The position numbers were made by a program, and so were the translations under genes. Shown here in pieces: positions 1-7,489 of a stretch of 49,327 bases of DNA; position 1 is the first letter of the stretch, and each line of letters begins with the position of its first letter. The DNA comes from Flavobacterium sp. GTDB taxonomy: Bacteria; Bacteroidota; Bacteroidia; Flavobacteriales; Flavobacteriaceae. Below the pieces are notes generated by a model that did not search any database, had not been told where the DNA came from, and saw only the letters and a list, made by a program, of their open reading frames with translations. Location: assembly GCA_014378065.1 (NCBI GenBank), contig JACMOK010000032.1, positions 1-49,327 of the forward strand. Reading direction: 5' to 3'.

Positions 1-161
1 CCATCGTTTTTGACGATTGGCATTTTTGGATGTGCAAATCCGTTAATCATTTTTGACGGCGACGGTGGCAGTTTATCCCAATATTGAGGCTGGTGGTAAG
101 TAATGCCGTAACGGATTTCTACTGCCTCGATATCATCTTCTAATCCTACATAATAACACAT
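1..161 (-). CDS. SRAP/YedK (HMCES)-type protein, N-terminal part, cut by window edge
   Basis: About 53 N-terminal codons are present; the gene continues past base 1. The protein begins Met-Cys-Tyr-Tyr and then reads VGLEDDIEAVEIRYGI. SRAP proteins, which crosslink to abasic sites in single-stranded DNA, use Cys2 exposed after Met removal, and Bacteroidetes members commonly start MCYxxG. It lies 79 bp downstream of the DnaE2-like polymerase on the same strand, with no clear TAnnTTTG promoter between, so it is probably the third gene of a damage-response operon. The call rests on the first residues and on context; the catalytic Glu and His are outside the window. Confidence 0.75.
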   Translation of the reverse strand, partial: MCYYVGLEDDIEAVEIRYGITYHQPQYWDKLPPSPSKMINGFAHPKMPIVKND

Positions 162-240
162 AAGCAATTGTTTTGTTCAATGTACGGTATTTCAATAAAA
201 GATATTCTTAGTGTTTTATTAAAATTTGGTTCTTGAATCG

Positions 241-3200
241 CTATACTTTCATCTTATGTCTTGGCAGCCCAATTTCATGTTCCTGCGGATACGGATCGCG
301 GCTAGTCATGCTAACGTCTTCGCGAATTTGCTGTTGCGTCTCGAAGCGCTTATCGTCAGTTTCTGAATAACGCGGATCAGGAATAAATGGCATTTTGGCC
401 ATGCGTATAACTGTAATCGTCGGAAAGTGGTAATCAACTTCGACCACGCCAAGCAACAGATAACAGCCTCCACCTTGAAACGGATAAAGCTTCAGGCAAT
501 CTGCGAAATGCGCCGTGTCAAAAAATTCTCCATTTACGTCGATCCACGTTCCGAAATACATGTCACCCAACTTTGTCGGGACGTGTTTGCGCGACACCAA
601 ATAGGCGAGCATTTTCACCTGTTTCTTGTGGTTTGCCTTCAAATCTTTTGCCATCACGCTGCCGCGGTAGGATGTTTGCAATAAATTGAATGGTGTAATG
701 GATACCGGAAAGGTCAGTAATTCGATTTCGTCGAAAGCATCTTCGAGCGGCGAGCGATTTAATATCGGCATTTTATATTCTTTTACTGGTTCTTCGAGCA
801 ATAACAAACTTCGGCTATCGGGTTTGAAGTTCATCATAATCAGGCGCGAAATGATAAAGAGTTCATTTTTTGTTTTGCCTGTAAACCGGAAAGCGCCGAT
901 TGAAACCAGTGTTTGCAAAGTTTCAATTCCAATAGGGATGCGCTGGATAAATTCTTCTATCGATTTGTATTTCCCAAATTCCTCACGGTTAGAAACAATG
1001 AGTTCTGCTATTTTGCGTTCGAGGCCTTTTAAATGCTGAAAGCCGATAAATATGTCCGTTCCGTAAAGAGAAGTCTGAAATTCACTTTTATTAACACAAG
1101 GATTGTGGATTTTTGCGCCCGACATTCTGGCTTCGTGAATATAAACTTCCGTTCTGTAAAAACCTCCGAAATTGTTGATAGCCGCAACCATGAATTCTAT
1201 TGGGTAATAAACTTTCAAATACAAGCTTTGGTAACTCTCGACGGCGTATGATGCTGAATGCGCTTTACAGAAAGAATAGCCTGCGAATGATTCTATCTGT
1301 CGATAAATTTCTTCGCTCAACGTTGGTGGATGACCTTTTGTTGCGCATGATTTCATAAAGTCGCCTTTAATTCGAGCCAATTGCGCTTTTGAACGCCCTT
1401 TACCGCTCATGGCACGGCGCAAAATATCTCCGTCAGATGCGGGAAGCCCTCCATAGTGCAGTGCAATTTTTATCACATCTTCCTGATAAACCATAATGCC
1501 GTAGGTTTCTCCGAGTTGTTCTTTGAAAACGTCATGAAAATATTCGAAACGGTCGGGATAGTTGTGCCTAAAAATATATTCTTTCATCATTCCGGATTGC
1601 GCCACACCCGGACGAATGATTGAGGAAGCCGCTACGAGTATTTTGTAATTTTCGCATTTGAGGCGTCGTAGCAAACCTCGCATTGCCGGACTTTCAATAT
1701 AGAAGCAGCCAATTGTTTTTCCTTGGCTCAGATATTCATTGCAACGGGCTTCGTTTTTGGAAATTCGGGTGTCGCGGATATCGACATCGATACCACGATT
1801 TTTTTTGATAAGTTTTGTTGCGTCGTCGATTGTGCCGATACCGCGCTGGCTAAGAATATCGAATTTTTCAAATCCGATATCTTCTGCCACGTTCATATCG
1901 AATTGCACAATTGGAAATCCTTTCGGCGGCATTTCCAGAGCGGTAAAATTAGTAATCGGTTCTTCCGAAATAATGATTCCGCAGGAATGCATGCTTCGTT
2001 GGTTTGGATATTTTTCGAGCATTGCTCCATATTCCTGAATTTGCTTAACGACTGCATTTGTATGGTGTTTTGCAATTGGGTTTTTAGCGAGAATATCCAG
2101 TTCTTCTTTGGGTAATCCGAACACTTTACCGACTTCGCGAAATATGGACCGAAATTTAAATTCGACGTTGGTGCCGCAAAATGCTACGTGATGGCGGCCG
2201 TACTTACTAAAAATATATTCCAGAATAGTATCGCGTTCCTGCCAGGACCAGTCTATATCAAAATCTGGCGGTGACTTGCGGTTGAGGTTTAGGAAACGTT
2301 CGAAATATAGATCGAGTTCGAGCGGACATATATTGGTGATGCCCAAGCAATATGCGATGATACTGTTCGCACCGCTACCACGACCGATGTGCAGGAATCC
2401 GCATTTGTTACTGTATTGCACAATATCCCACGTAATCAGGAAGTAGCCGCTGAATTCCAGTTGGTGAATTACTTTGAGTTCTTTCTCGACACGTGCTTTG
2501 GCTTCTGAGTTGTTTTCGTCGTAACGCCATTTCAGACCTTCATATGCGAGTTTTGTAAGTAATTCAATGTCTGTCTGTCTGTTCTTGGTGTAATGTTTTT
2601 TATTTTTTGGTGTTTTAAAATCATATTCAAAATTGCAAGAATCAATAACCGCTTGGGTATTTTTTAGGATTTCAGGATAATTACTAAACTTTTCTGTCAG
2701 CTGCTGCAATGAAATCATTACTTCTGACCGGCTGCAGCAATCTCCATCTGCTAATCTTGAACCAATGATATTGAGGTCAATGGCGCGAAGTATTTTATGT
2801 AGGCTGTATTCTTTTTTGGTTCGGTAGGTTACAGACTGCAATACGACCATTCTATCGATATACTTTCTCAGGTCGGCGTTGTAAAGCTTGGTAAGTTGTT
2901 CTGGGCGGATGCCGATAAACTCATTTGCTTTCAATTTGTCAGGTGCGGTTTCAAGAGGATAAATTACAATTACGTTTTCGAAATCTGGCGCATGTTCCGG
3001 AAAGTCAATTTCTTCAAAATTGTAGGCAGTCTGCAGCCGGCACATTTCTGCTAATCCTTCCCTGTTTTTTGCTAAGCCAATAAATTGTAAATTATTATCA
3101 ATGCGGAATTCAATTCCGACCAGTGATTTTATATTGACGGCTTCGCAACACTGTATGAATTCATAAATGCCAGTAACGGTGTTGATGTCTGTAAGCGCCA

Positions 3201-3297
3201 TTGCTTTAACACCGAATACAGCGGCTTGTTGCACTAAATCCCGTAGTGGAATTGTGCCGTAGCGTAGCGAGTGGAAAGAATGACAGTTCAGGTACAT
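241..3297 (-). CDS. dnaE2: DnaE2-like DNA polymerase III alpha subunit (error-prone type)
   Basis: C-family DNA polymerase of 1018 residues, shorter than replicative DnaE (about 1160). An N-terminal PHP domain is followed by the palm, whose catalytic aspartates are visible as PPDFDID (D345, D347) and EKFD (D480). The fingers region contains HSASYAVESYQS, and an OB-like domain lies near residues 910-1000. The PHP metal motif is degenerate: the usual HxH is NCH (residues 4-6) and the second motif reads LTDIN. The long C-terminal tau-binding region of replicative DnaE is missing. It lies 29 bp after dinB and upstream of the SRAP gene. Family knowledge links short DnaE copies beside Y-family polymerases to damage-induced mutagenesis. 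That this copy is the accessory enzyme and not the main replicase is inferred from length, PHP decay and context. Confidence 0.88.
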   Translation of the reverse strand: MYLNCHSFHSLRYGTIPLRDLVQQAAVFGVKAMALTDINTVTGIYEFIQCCEAVNIKSLVGIEFRIDNNLQFIGLAKNREGLAEMCRLQTAYNFEEIDFPEHAPDFENVIVIYPLETAPDKLKANEFIGIRPEQLTKLYNADLRKYIDRMVVLQSVTYRTKKEYSLHKILRAIDLNIIGSRLADGDCCSRSEVMISLQQLTEKFSNYPEILKNTQAVIDSCNFEYDFKTPKNKKHYTKNRQTDIELLTKLAYEGLKWRYDENNSEAKARVEKELKVIHQLEFSGYFLITWDIVQYSNKCGFLHIGRGSGANSIIAYCLGITNICPLELDLYFERFLNLNRKSPPDFDIDWSWQERDTILEYIFSKYGRHHVAFCGTNVEFKFRSIFREVGKVFGLPKEELDILAKNPIAKHHTNAVVKQIQEYGAMLEKYPNQRSMHSCGIIISEEPITNFTALEMPPKGFPIVQFDMNVAEDIGFEKFDILSQRGIGTIDDATKLIKKNRGIDVDIRDTRISKNEARCNEYLSQGKTIGCFYIESPAMRGLLRRLKCENYKILVAASSIIRPGVAQSGMMKEYIFRHNYPDRFEYFHDVFKEQLGETYGIMVYQEDVIKIALHYGGLPASDGDILRRAMSGKGRSKAQLARIKGDFMKSCATKGHPPTLSEEIYRQIESFAGYSFCKAHSASYAVESYQSLYLKVYYPIEFMVAAINNFGGFYRTEVYIHEARMSGAKIHNPCVNKSEFQTSLYGTDIFIGFQHLKGLERKIAELIVSNREEFGKYKSIEEFIQRIPIGIETLQTLVSIGAFRFTGKTKNELFIISRLIMMNFKPDSRSLLLLEEPVKEYKMPILNRSPLEDAFDEIELLTFPVSITPFNLLQTSYRGSVMAKDLKANHKKQVKMLAYLVSRKHVPTKLGDMYFGTWIDVNGEFFDTAHFADCLKLYPFQGGGCYLLLGVVEVDYHFPTITVIRMAKMPFIPDPRYSETDDKRFETQQQIREDVSMTSRDPYPQEHEIGLPRHKMKV

Positions 3298-3326
3298 CGT
3301 TATAAATTTTTGTAATACAAATCGCC

Positions 3327-4508
3327 TTATAAAATATTTGACGTGATTTCGATTTTGGGTTTCGATTTTAATATTGTTCCGGCGCAGCGGATCACAGCCT
3401 CAAAGCCGAAACGATTCTTGATTTTATCCATGGCTTGGTATAATGCCATCATTTCGACAGTGTCCTCAAAAATATTGATCTGGTATGTTCCGCGAACCAA
3501 ACCGCTGAAGCGGATACCTACCAAGCGAATGCGCATGCGGCGGTGGTATAATTTGTCAAATAATTCAAGAATATATTTTATCAAGACATGATCGCATGAG
3601 GTGTAAGGAATTTTATATTGCTTTGGCTCTGTATCGAAATTGGCATATCGAATTTTTACCGATACGACCGACGGCAGCCATTGTTCTTGGCGTAATTGGT
3701 ATGCAAGCTTTTCGACCATGTTAATCAGCAATGATTTCACGGAATCAATATCAATGGTGTCCTGAAGAAAAGTGTGCTCTGTTGAAATGGATTTTCGTTC
3801 GCGGTACGGCTGCACAGGATTGTTATCTATGCCATTGGCTTTCTTCCACAGTTCCAAACCCATTTTGCCAAACATCCCCTGCATGTAGGTTTGTGGCATT
3901 TCGGCTAATTTTTCGATATTGCGGATGCCGAGTTGTGAAAGTGATTTAAAATTCTGATCGCCGATACCTGGAATTTTTCGGATGGAAAGCGGATTAAGAA
4001 ATGGCCGTATCATTCGTTCAGAAATTTCGAGGTTGCCTCTCGGCTTTCCTTCGCCGGTTGCAATTTTTGAGACGGTTTTGTTGGTGGAAAGAGCGAAACT
4101 GATGGGCAATCCGGTTTCTTTGATAATGGACTGAGCCAGTTCATTCGTAAATTTGTAACAACCGTAGAATTTATCCATGCCGGTAATGTCAAGATAAAAT
4201 TCGTCAATGCTCGACTTCTCTACGATGGGTGTTTTCTCCTCAATGATTTGTGTTACTTCCTGTGATTTTCTCGAAAATAATTCCATGTCGCCCTTAATAA
4301 CTTTTGCGTCAGGGCAGAGTTGTAATGCCATGCGAATAGGCATTGCAGACCTTACGCCGAACCGACGTGCTTCGTAGGAACATGATGCGACAACACCGCG
4401 TTCACCACCGCCAACAATTATAGGAATTCCATTTAAATCGGAGTTCTCTAGTCTTACGCAAGACACAAAAAATGTGTCTAAATCCATGTGTACAATTGCG
4501 CGTGTCAT
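3327..4508 (-). CDS. dinB: Y-family DNA polymerase IV (DinB-like translesion polymerase)
   Basis: Translesion polymerase of 393 residues. The palm shows MDLDTFF (catalytic D9, steric-gate position F14) and SSIDEFYLD (D102, E103), the metal-binding set of Y-family enzymes. A helix-hairpin-helix reads IRKIPGIGDQNFKSLSQLGI, followed by the little-finger domain. Near the C-terminus QINIF (about residues 343-347) fits a beta-clamp binding pentapeptide. It is first in the probable operon dinB - dnaE2 - SRAP and diverges from an S24 repressor gene, so damage induction is likely. DinB, ImuB and UmuC are related, but intact catalytic residues argue against the inactive ImuB type, and no ImuA gene is next to it. 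Confidence 0.93.
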   Translation of the reverse strand: MTRAIVHMDLDTFFVSCVRLENSDLNGIPIIVGGGERGVVASCSYEARRFGVRSAMPIRMALQLCPDAKVIKGDMELFSRKSQEVTQIIEEKTPIVEKSSIDEFYLDITGMDKFYGCYKFTNELAQSIIKETGLPISFALSTNKTVSKIATGEGKPRGNLEISERMIRPFLNPLSIRKIPGIGDQNFKSLSQLGIRNIEKLAEMPQTYMQGMFGKMGLELWKKANGIDNNPVQPYRERKSISTEHTFLQDTIDIDSVKSLLINMVEKLAYQLRQEQWLPSVVSVKIRYANFDTEPKQYKIPYTSCDHVLIKYILELFDKLYHRRMRIRLVGIRFSGLVRGTYQINIFEDTVEMMALYQAMDKIKNRFGFEAVIRCAGTILKSKPKIEITSNIL

Positions 4509-4606
4509 AATATTTAATAATTTTGGAGTGAAAATTTATTTACAAAATTAGTAACGATATTATCAAAGATCACTATATTTGTTGTGAATAATATTACCAT
4601 TAACAT
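4509..4606. promoter_or_regulatory. Divergent dinB / S24-repressor control region with candidate operator
   Basis: A 98-bp space between divergent starts. On the plus strand TATATTTG (4574-4581) fits the Bacteroidetes -7 box. On the minus strand TAATTTTG (plus coordinates 4543-4550) does the same for dinB. An inverted repeat TCAC-N10-GTGA (4570-4587) encloses the plus-strand box. A second, longer pair, GTAA-CGA-TATTAT (4551-4563) and ATAATATTAC (4588-4597), matches in inverse orientation apart from a 3-nt insertion. Placement over both promoters suggests a shared repressor site; binding is inferred. Confidence 0.55.
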
Positions 4607-5383
4607 ATGTCTATATTTTCTGATAACCTTAGATACCTACGTGTCAAAAGCTTACTGACACAACAAAAGATAGCGGATGCTTTGTCAATACCTCGCGAAC
4701 GCTATGCAAAATATGAAGGAACAACTGACCCGCCGCTGGATTGTCTGCGTAAAATTTCGCGCCATTATCATGTGAGTATTGATTTGCTCCTGTCATTTGA
4801 TATCAGACGCGTTCCATATGAAGATTTGATTCAATTGGAAGATAATCGCATACTGCTTCCCATAACGGTGGATAGAGAAGGTGAAAATAAAATAGAGATT
4901 ATCTCTGAACGAGCTCAGGCCGGTTATCTTACAGGTTATAGCGATCCAGAGTTTATAGAAGCGCTGCAACATATTTCTTTACCGTTTTTAAGAAATGGAA
5001 AATACAGAGCATTCCCCGTTACAGGTGATTCGATGCCCCCTCATAAAGAAGGATCATTTGTGGTAGGAGAATATATCGAACGGCTTGGCGATGTGATTGA
5101 TGGAAAGACCTATATCCTTATTACCAAAACAAACGGTATTGTTTATAAACGACTTAGCAAAAGCGGAAAGAATTCGGTTGTGGCCAAGTCAGATAACATT
5201 GTTTATGAATCCTATGAAGTTATGGCTTCTGAAATAGTCGAAATATGGCGGTATGCCTGTAGTATTGCAACTAAGGAATTTGAGCAGGATGATTTAGGCA
5301 TTTTAAGTGTTAAAGATGTATTGCAGGGAATTAGGCAGGATTTCTCGGCGTTGAGAACGGAGTTTAGTAAGAGGAAAGGATAA
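4607..5383 (+). CDS. LexA/CI-like repressor: XRE helix-turn-helix plus S24 self-cleaving peptidase
   Basis: 258 residues. An N-terminal XRE-type helix-turn-helix (about 6-62) contains LTQQKIADALSIPRERYAKY. The C-terminal S24 peptidase fold has nucleophile Ser142 in GDSMPP and general base Lys181 in IVYKRL. An Ala105-Gly106 pair in ERAQAGYLTG fits the autocleavage site used by LexA, UmuD and CI proteins. With cleavage site, Ser and Lys all present it should be able to self-cleave on RecA filaments. It diverges from dinB - dnaE2 - SRAP and probably represses both itself and that operon. A phage repressor is the alternative, but no phage genes are nearby. The fold is clear; the regulon is inferred. 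Confidence 0.88.
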   Translation: MSIFSDNLRYLRVKSLLTQQKIADALSIPRERYAKYEGTTDPPLDCLRKISRHYHVSIDLLLSFDIRRVPYEDLIQLEDNRILLPITVDREGENKIEIISERAQAGYLTGYSDPEFIEALQHISLPFLRNGKYRAFPVTGDSMPPHKEGSFVVGEYIERLGDVIDGKTYILITKTNGIVYKRLSKSGKNSVVAKSDNIVYESYEVMASEIVEIWRYACSIATKEFEQDDLGILSVKDVLQGIRQDFSALRTEFSKRKG

Positions 5384-5447
5384 TTCATTTAGCATAAAAA
5401 AGCCCTCCTTTCTTTATTAAGGTTAATATTATTGTCTTGTTCAACTT

Positions 5448-5666
5448 TCATCTTCGGGTTATCTGCATTGATAGCAGCGTGGTCAATAAAATGATACACA
5501 GAGGAAGATAGGCACTCACAGAAGTTCTATCAATTAAATAATTCAGAATAATAAGTATTTGCTCTTTTATCCGAGGATTGCTGTAGATGTATGACCTAAC
5601 AACGGTAAAATCTTTATTGTGAGTTTGGGTTTTTGTTAAAATATTTCCAGTCAATGAGCAATCCAT
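5448..5666 (-). CDS. Small hypothetical protein, 72 residues, doubtful
   Basis: An ATG-started frame of 72 codons. The C-terminal half is hydrophobic (YLPLCIILLTTLLSMQI), so one membrane segment is possible. It starts 9 bp after the stop of an upstream frame that looks like a gene tail, as if once co-transcribed. No family was recognised and no promoter is visible. It could be chance coding in a decayed stretch. Confidence 0.25.
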   Translation of the reverse strand: MDCSLTGNILTKTQTHNKDFTVVRSYIYSNPRIKEQILIILNYLIDRTSVSAYLPLCIILLTTLLSMQITRR

Positions 5667-5675
5667 GTTTAAGGT

Positions 5676-5819
5676 TTAATCGGCGTTAAGAATTCTGTTC
5701 CAGAAGTCATAGGTAAATTTTGTAGTAAATAGACGGTCAGGAATTTTGGGGGCTACTATACGTCGTTCGTCATTTATTACAGCGCCCTTATCATCAAAGG
5801 AATATTTCTGTGAGCGGTA
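5676..5819 (-). pseudogene. Possible 3' remnant of a lost gene
   Basis: A minus-strand frame of 47 codons ends in TAA (5676-5678) and reads protein-like text including FTTKFTYDFWNRILNAD. It has no start codon; a TGA (5820-5822) interrupts it, beyond which the same frame reads PVFDFRYLD. This pattern suits the tail of a degraded gene, but the parent family was not recognised and chance cannot be excluded. Confidence 0.25.
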
Positions 5820-5960
5820 TCAGTCCAAATATCGAAAATCAAAAACGGGTGTTTTTAATCGGCCTTGGTTGTGATGAAGTCTGCGTTTTTGGAAAGCAGA
5901 CACAGGCCATTTTTTTAGGTTTTACAAGATTGACTTTTTGCTTCTCCGGTTCGCTTTAAG

Positions 5961-6065
5961 GAGCATGGATCCGGCTGTACGCTGCAATCTTTTCTTGTCA
6001 GTGCAACAGGAAATCCGAAAGATTAAAGACAGCAAGAAAAGGATTTTCGCTGCCATCCGGGCTAG
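5961..6065 (-). repeat. Dispersed hairpin repeat, copy 1 (long loop), downstream of nuoN
   Basis: Read on the minus strand it opens TAGCCCGGATGGCAGCG, runs through ATCCTTTTCTTG, a longer central loop and CAAGAAAAGAT, and closes near GCCGGATCC. The outer and inner arms pair, giving one long imperfect hairpin. The same frame of conserved blocks occurs at 12225-12300 and 39272-39344; this copy differs by a larger central segment. It begins about 40 bp after the nuoN stop and may act as a transcript-end structure. Confidence 0.75.
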
Positions 6066-6106
6066 TCTGCTGTGATGACACCACCAATCTGAAAAAAGAA
6101 GTGAAT

Positions 6107-7477
6107 TTATCCCAACAAATCCATAACCAAGGACGGAAACAAGCCGATCACAATATTGAGCAGTAATGCTACGACAGCCACGCCATAAATTAAGACAGGC
6201 GTTCCTGTTTTGGTTTCGTTGGACTCTTTGGTATACATTGCGACAATCAGTTTGAAATAATAACCCACACTGATAATCGAATTGACCACAGCCACAATAA
6301 CCAAAACCAAATACCCGGCCTCAATCGTTTGGTTGAACAGCACCAACTTGGCAAAAAATCCCGAGAAAATCGGAATACCCGCCATCGAAAGCAAGGCGCC
6401 GGTCAAGATTGCGGCTAATAACGGATTGGTTTTACCCAAACCATGGAAGTTTACGATGTCTTCGTTATCTCGGTTTTTACATACATACAAAATCACACTA
6501 AATGCTGCAATTCCGGCAAAAGAATAAGCTGCGGCATAATATAGCAAACTGCTTGCAGAAGTGGCCAGGCTCAACAACGCCATCAGCATAAACCCCGCAT
6601 GCGAAACTCCAGAGAAAGCCAGCATCCGTTTGACATTATTTTGTTTCAAAGCCATAATATTTCCAACGGTCATAGACGCAATAGAAACCACTACGATGAC
6701 AATTTGGAACGAATGCGAAATATCGGCATTCATCGCTTTTAATAATTTATATAAGGTGGCCATGGCGACTACTTTTGCCAACGTACTCATGGTGGCTGTT
6801 GTTAAGGCAGGAGAGCCTTCATATACATCTGGTGCCCAGAAATGAAAAGGAACGGCTGCAATTTTGAAAAACATCCCGATGGTAACCAAAATAACGCCTA
6901 TCGGAAACCAAACCGGCAATTCAGCAGAACGCGACAGCTCACTGATTTCAGTAACATCAAAACTGCCCATAGCACCATAAATCAAGCAAATTCCGAAAAG
7001 AATAATGCCAGAAGCAAAAGATCCCATCAAAAAATATTTCATTCCCGCTTCGTTGCTTTTTAAATTCATGCGATTGCTGGCCGCCAGAATATACAGTGAA
7101 ATCGATAAAATTTCAATTCCTAAAAAGAACATGGCCAAATTGCCAAACGAAACCATAGCGACAGCTCCGGACAATAAAAATATTTTAATCGCAATAAAAT
7201 CAGAAAGTTTTGTCTGGTGGTTTTCATAAAAATTGTGACTTAAAGCCACCAGGAAAATCGTCAAGACAATAAACAAACCTGCGAAGGCTGCCGAAAACGA
7301 ATCAACGGTAATCATATTGTTGTAATAACTGCCAGGGCTGTTGAATTCGGATACGGTCAATCCAAGAACTGCGAGCAATCCGATGATCGTCATTGGAATA
7401 ATGGCTTTCCTTAAATTAAGAATTTCAAACAATAGGCATAAAACACCCAATCCTATTACAGCTATTAATGTATTCAT
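6107..7477 (-). CDS. nuoN: NADH-quinone oxidoreductase subunit N
   Basis: 456-residue, multi-spanning antiporter-like subunit of complex I in the inner membrane, one of the three proton-translocating modules of the membrane arm. Family signatures include FFKIAAVPFHFWAPDVYEGS, which carries the conserved Lys/His channel region, and KRMLAFSGVSHAGFML. It is the last gene of the 14-gene operon, 12 bp after nuoM. Length is close to usual for NuoN. A hairpin repeat follows the stop. Confidence 0.97.
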   Translation of the reverse strand: MNTLIAVIGLGVLCLLFEILNLRKAIIPMTIIGLLAVLGLTVSEFNSPGSYYNNMITVDSFSAAFAGLFIVLTIFLVALSHNFYENHQTKLSDFIAIKIFLLSGAVAMVSFGNLAMFFLGIEILSISLYILAASNRMNLKSNEAGMKYFLMGSFASGIILFGICLIYGAMGSFDVTEISELSRSAELPVWFPIGVILVTIGMFFKIAAVPFHFWAPDVYEGSPALTTATMSTLAKVVAMATLYKLLKAMNADISHSFQIVIVVVSIASMTVGNIMALKQNNVKRMLAFSGVSHAGFMLMALLSLATSASSLLYYAAAYSFAGIAAFSVILYVCKNRDNEDIVNFHGLGKTNPLLAAILTGALLSMAGIPIFSGFFAKLVLFNQTIEAGYLVLVIVAVVNSIISVGYYFKLIVAMYTKESNETKTGTPVLIYGVAVVALLLNIVIGLFPSLVMDLLG

Positions 7478-7489
7478 TTTAGGGACTAA

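Larger units (their letters stand above)
5384..6106. other. 723-bp stretch without a firm gene
   Basis: Between the S24 repressor gene and nuoN. It holds what looks like one arm of a terminator (AAAAAAGCCCTCC near 5397-5409) with no matching right arm, a possible 72-codon minus-strand ORF, a minus-strand reading frame without a start that ends just before that ORF, and the first copy of a hairpin repeat. The mix of partial elements suggests decayed or rearranged DNA. No RNA gene or transposase was recognised. Confidence 0.5.

Noticed and set aside
427..2115. Several plus-strand frames inside the DnaE-type polymerase gene
   Set aside because: They are antisense to a well-supported gene with intact motifs, lack promoters and show no family features.
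4607..5383. XRE-S24 gene as the edge of a prophage
   Set aside because: No integrase, capsid, terminase or lysis gene lies near; neighbours are repair polymerases and complex I.
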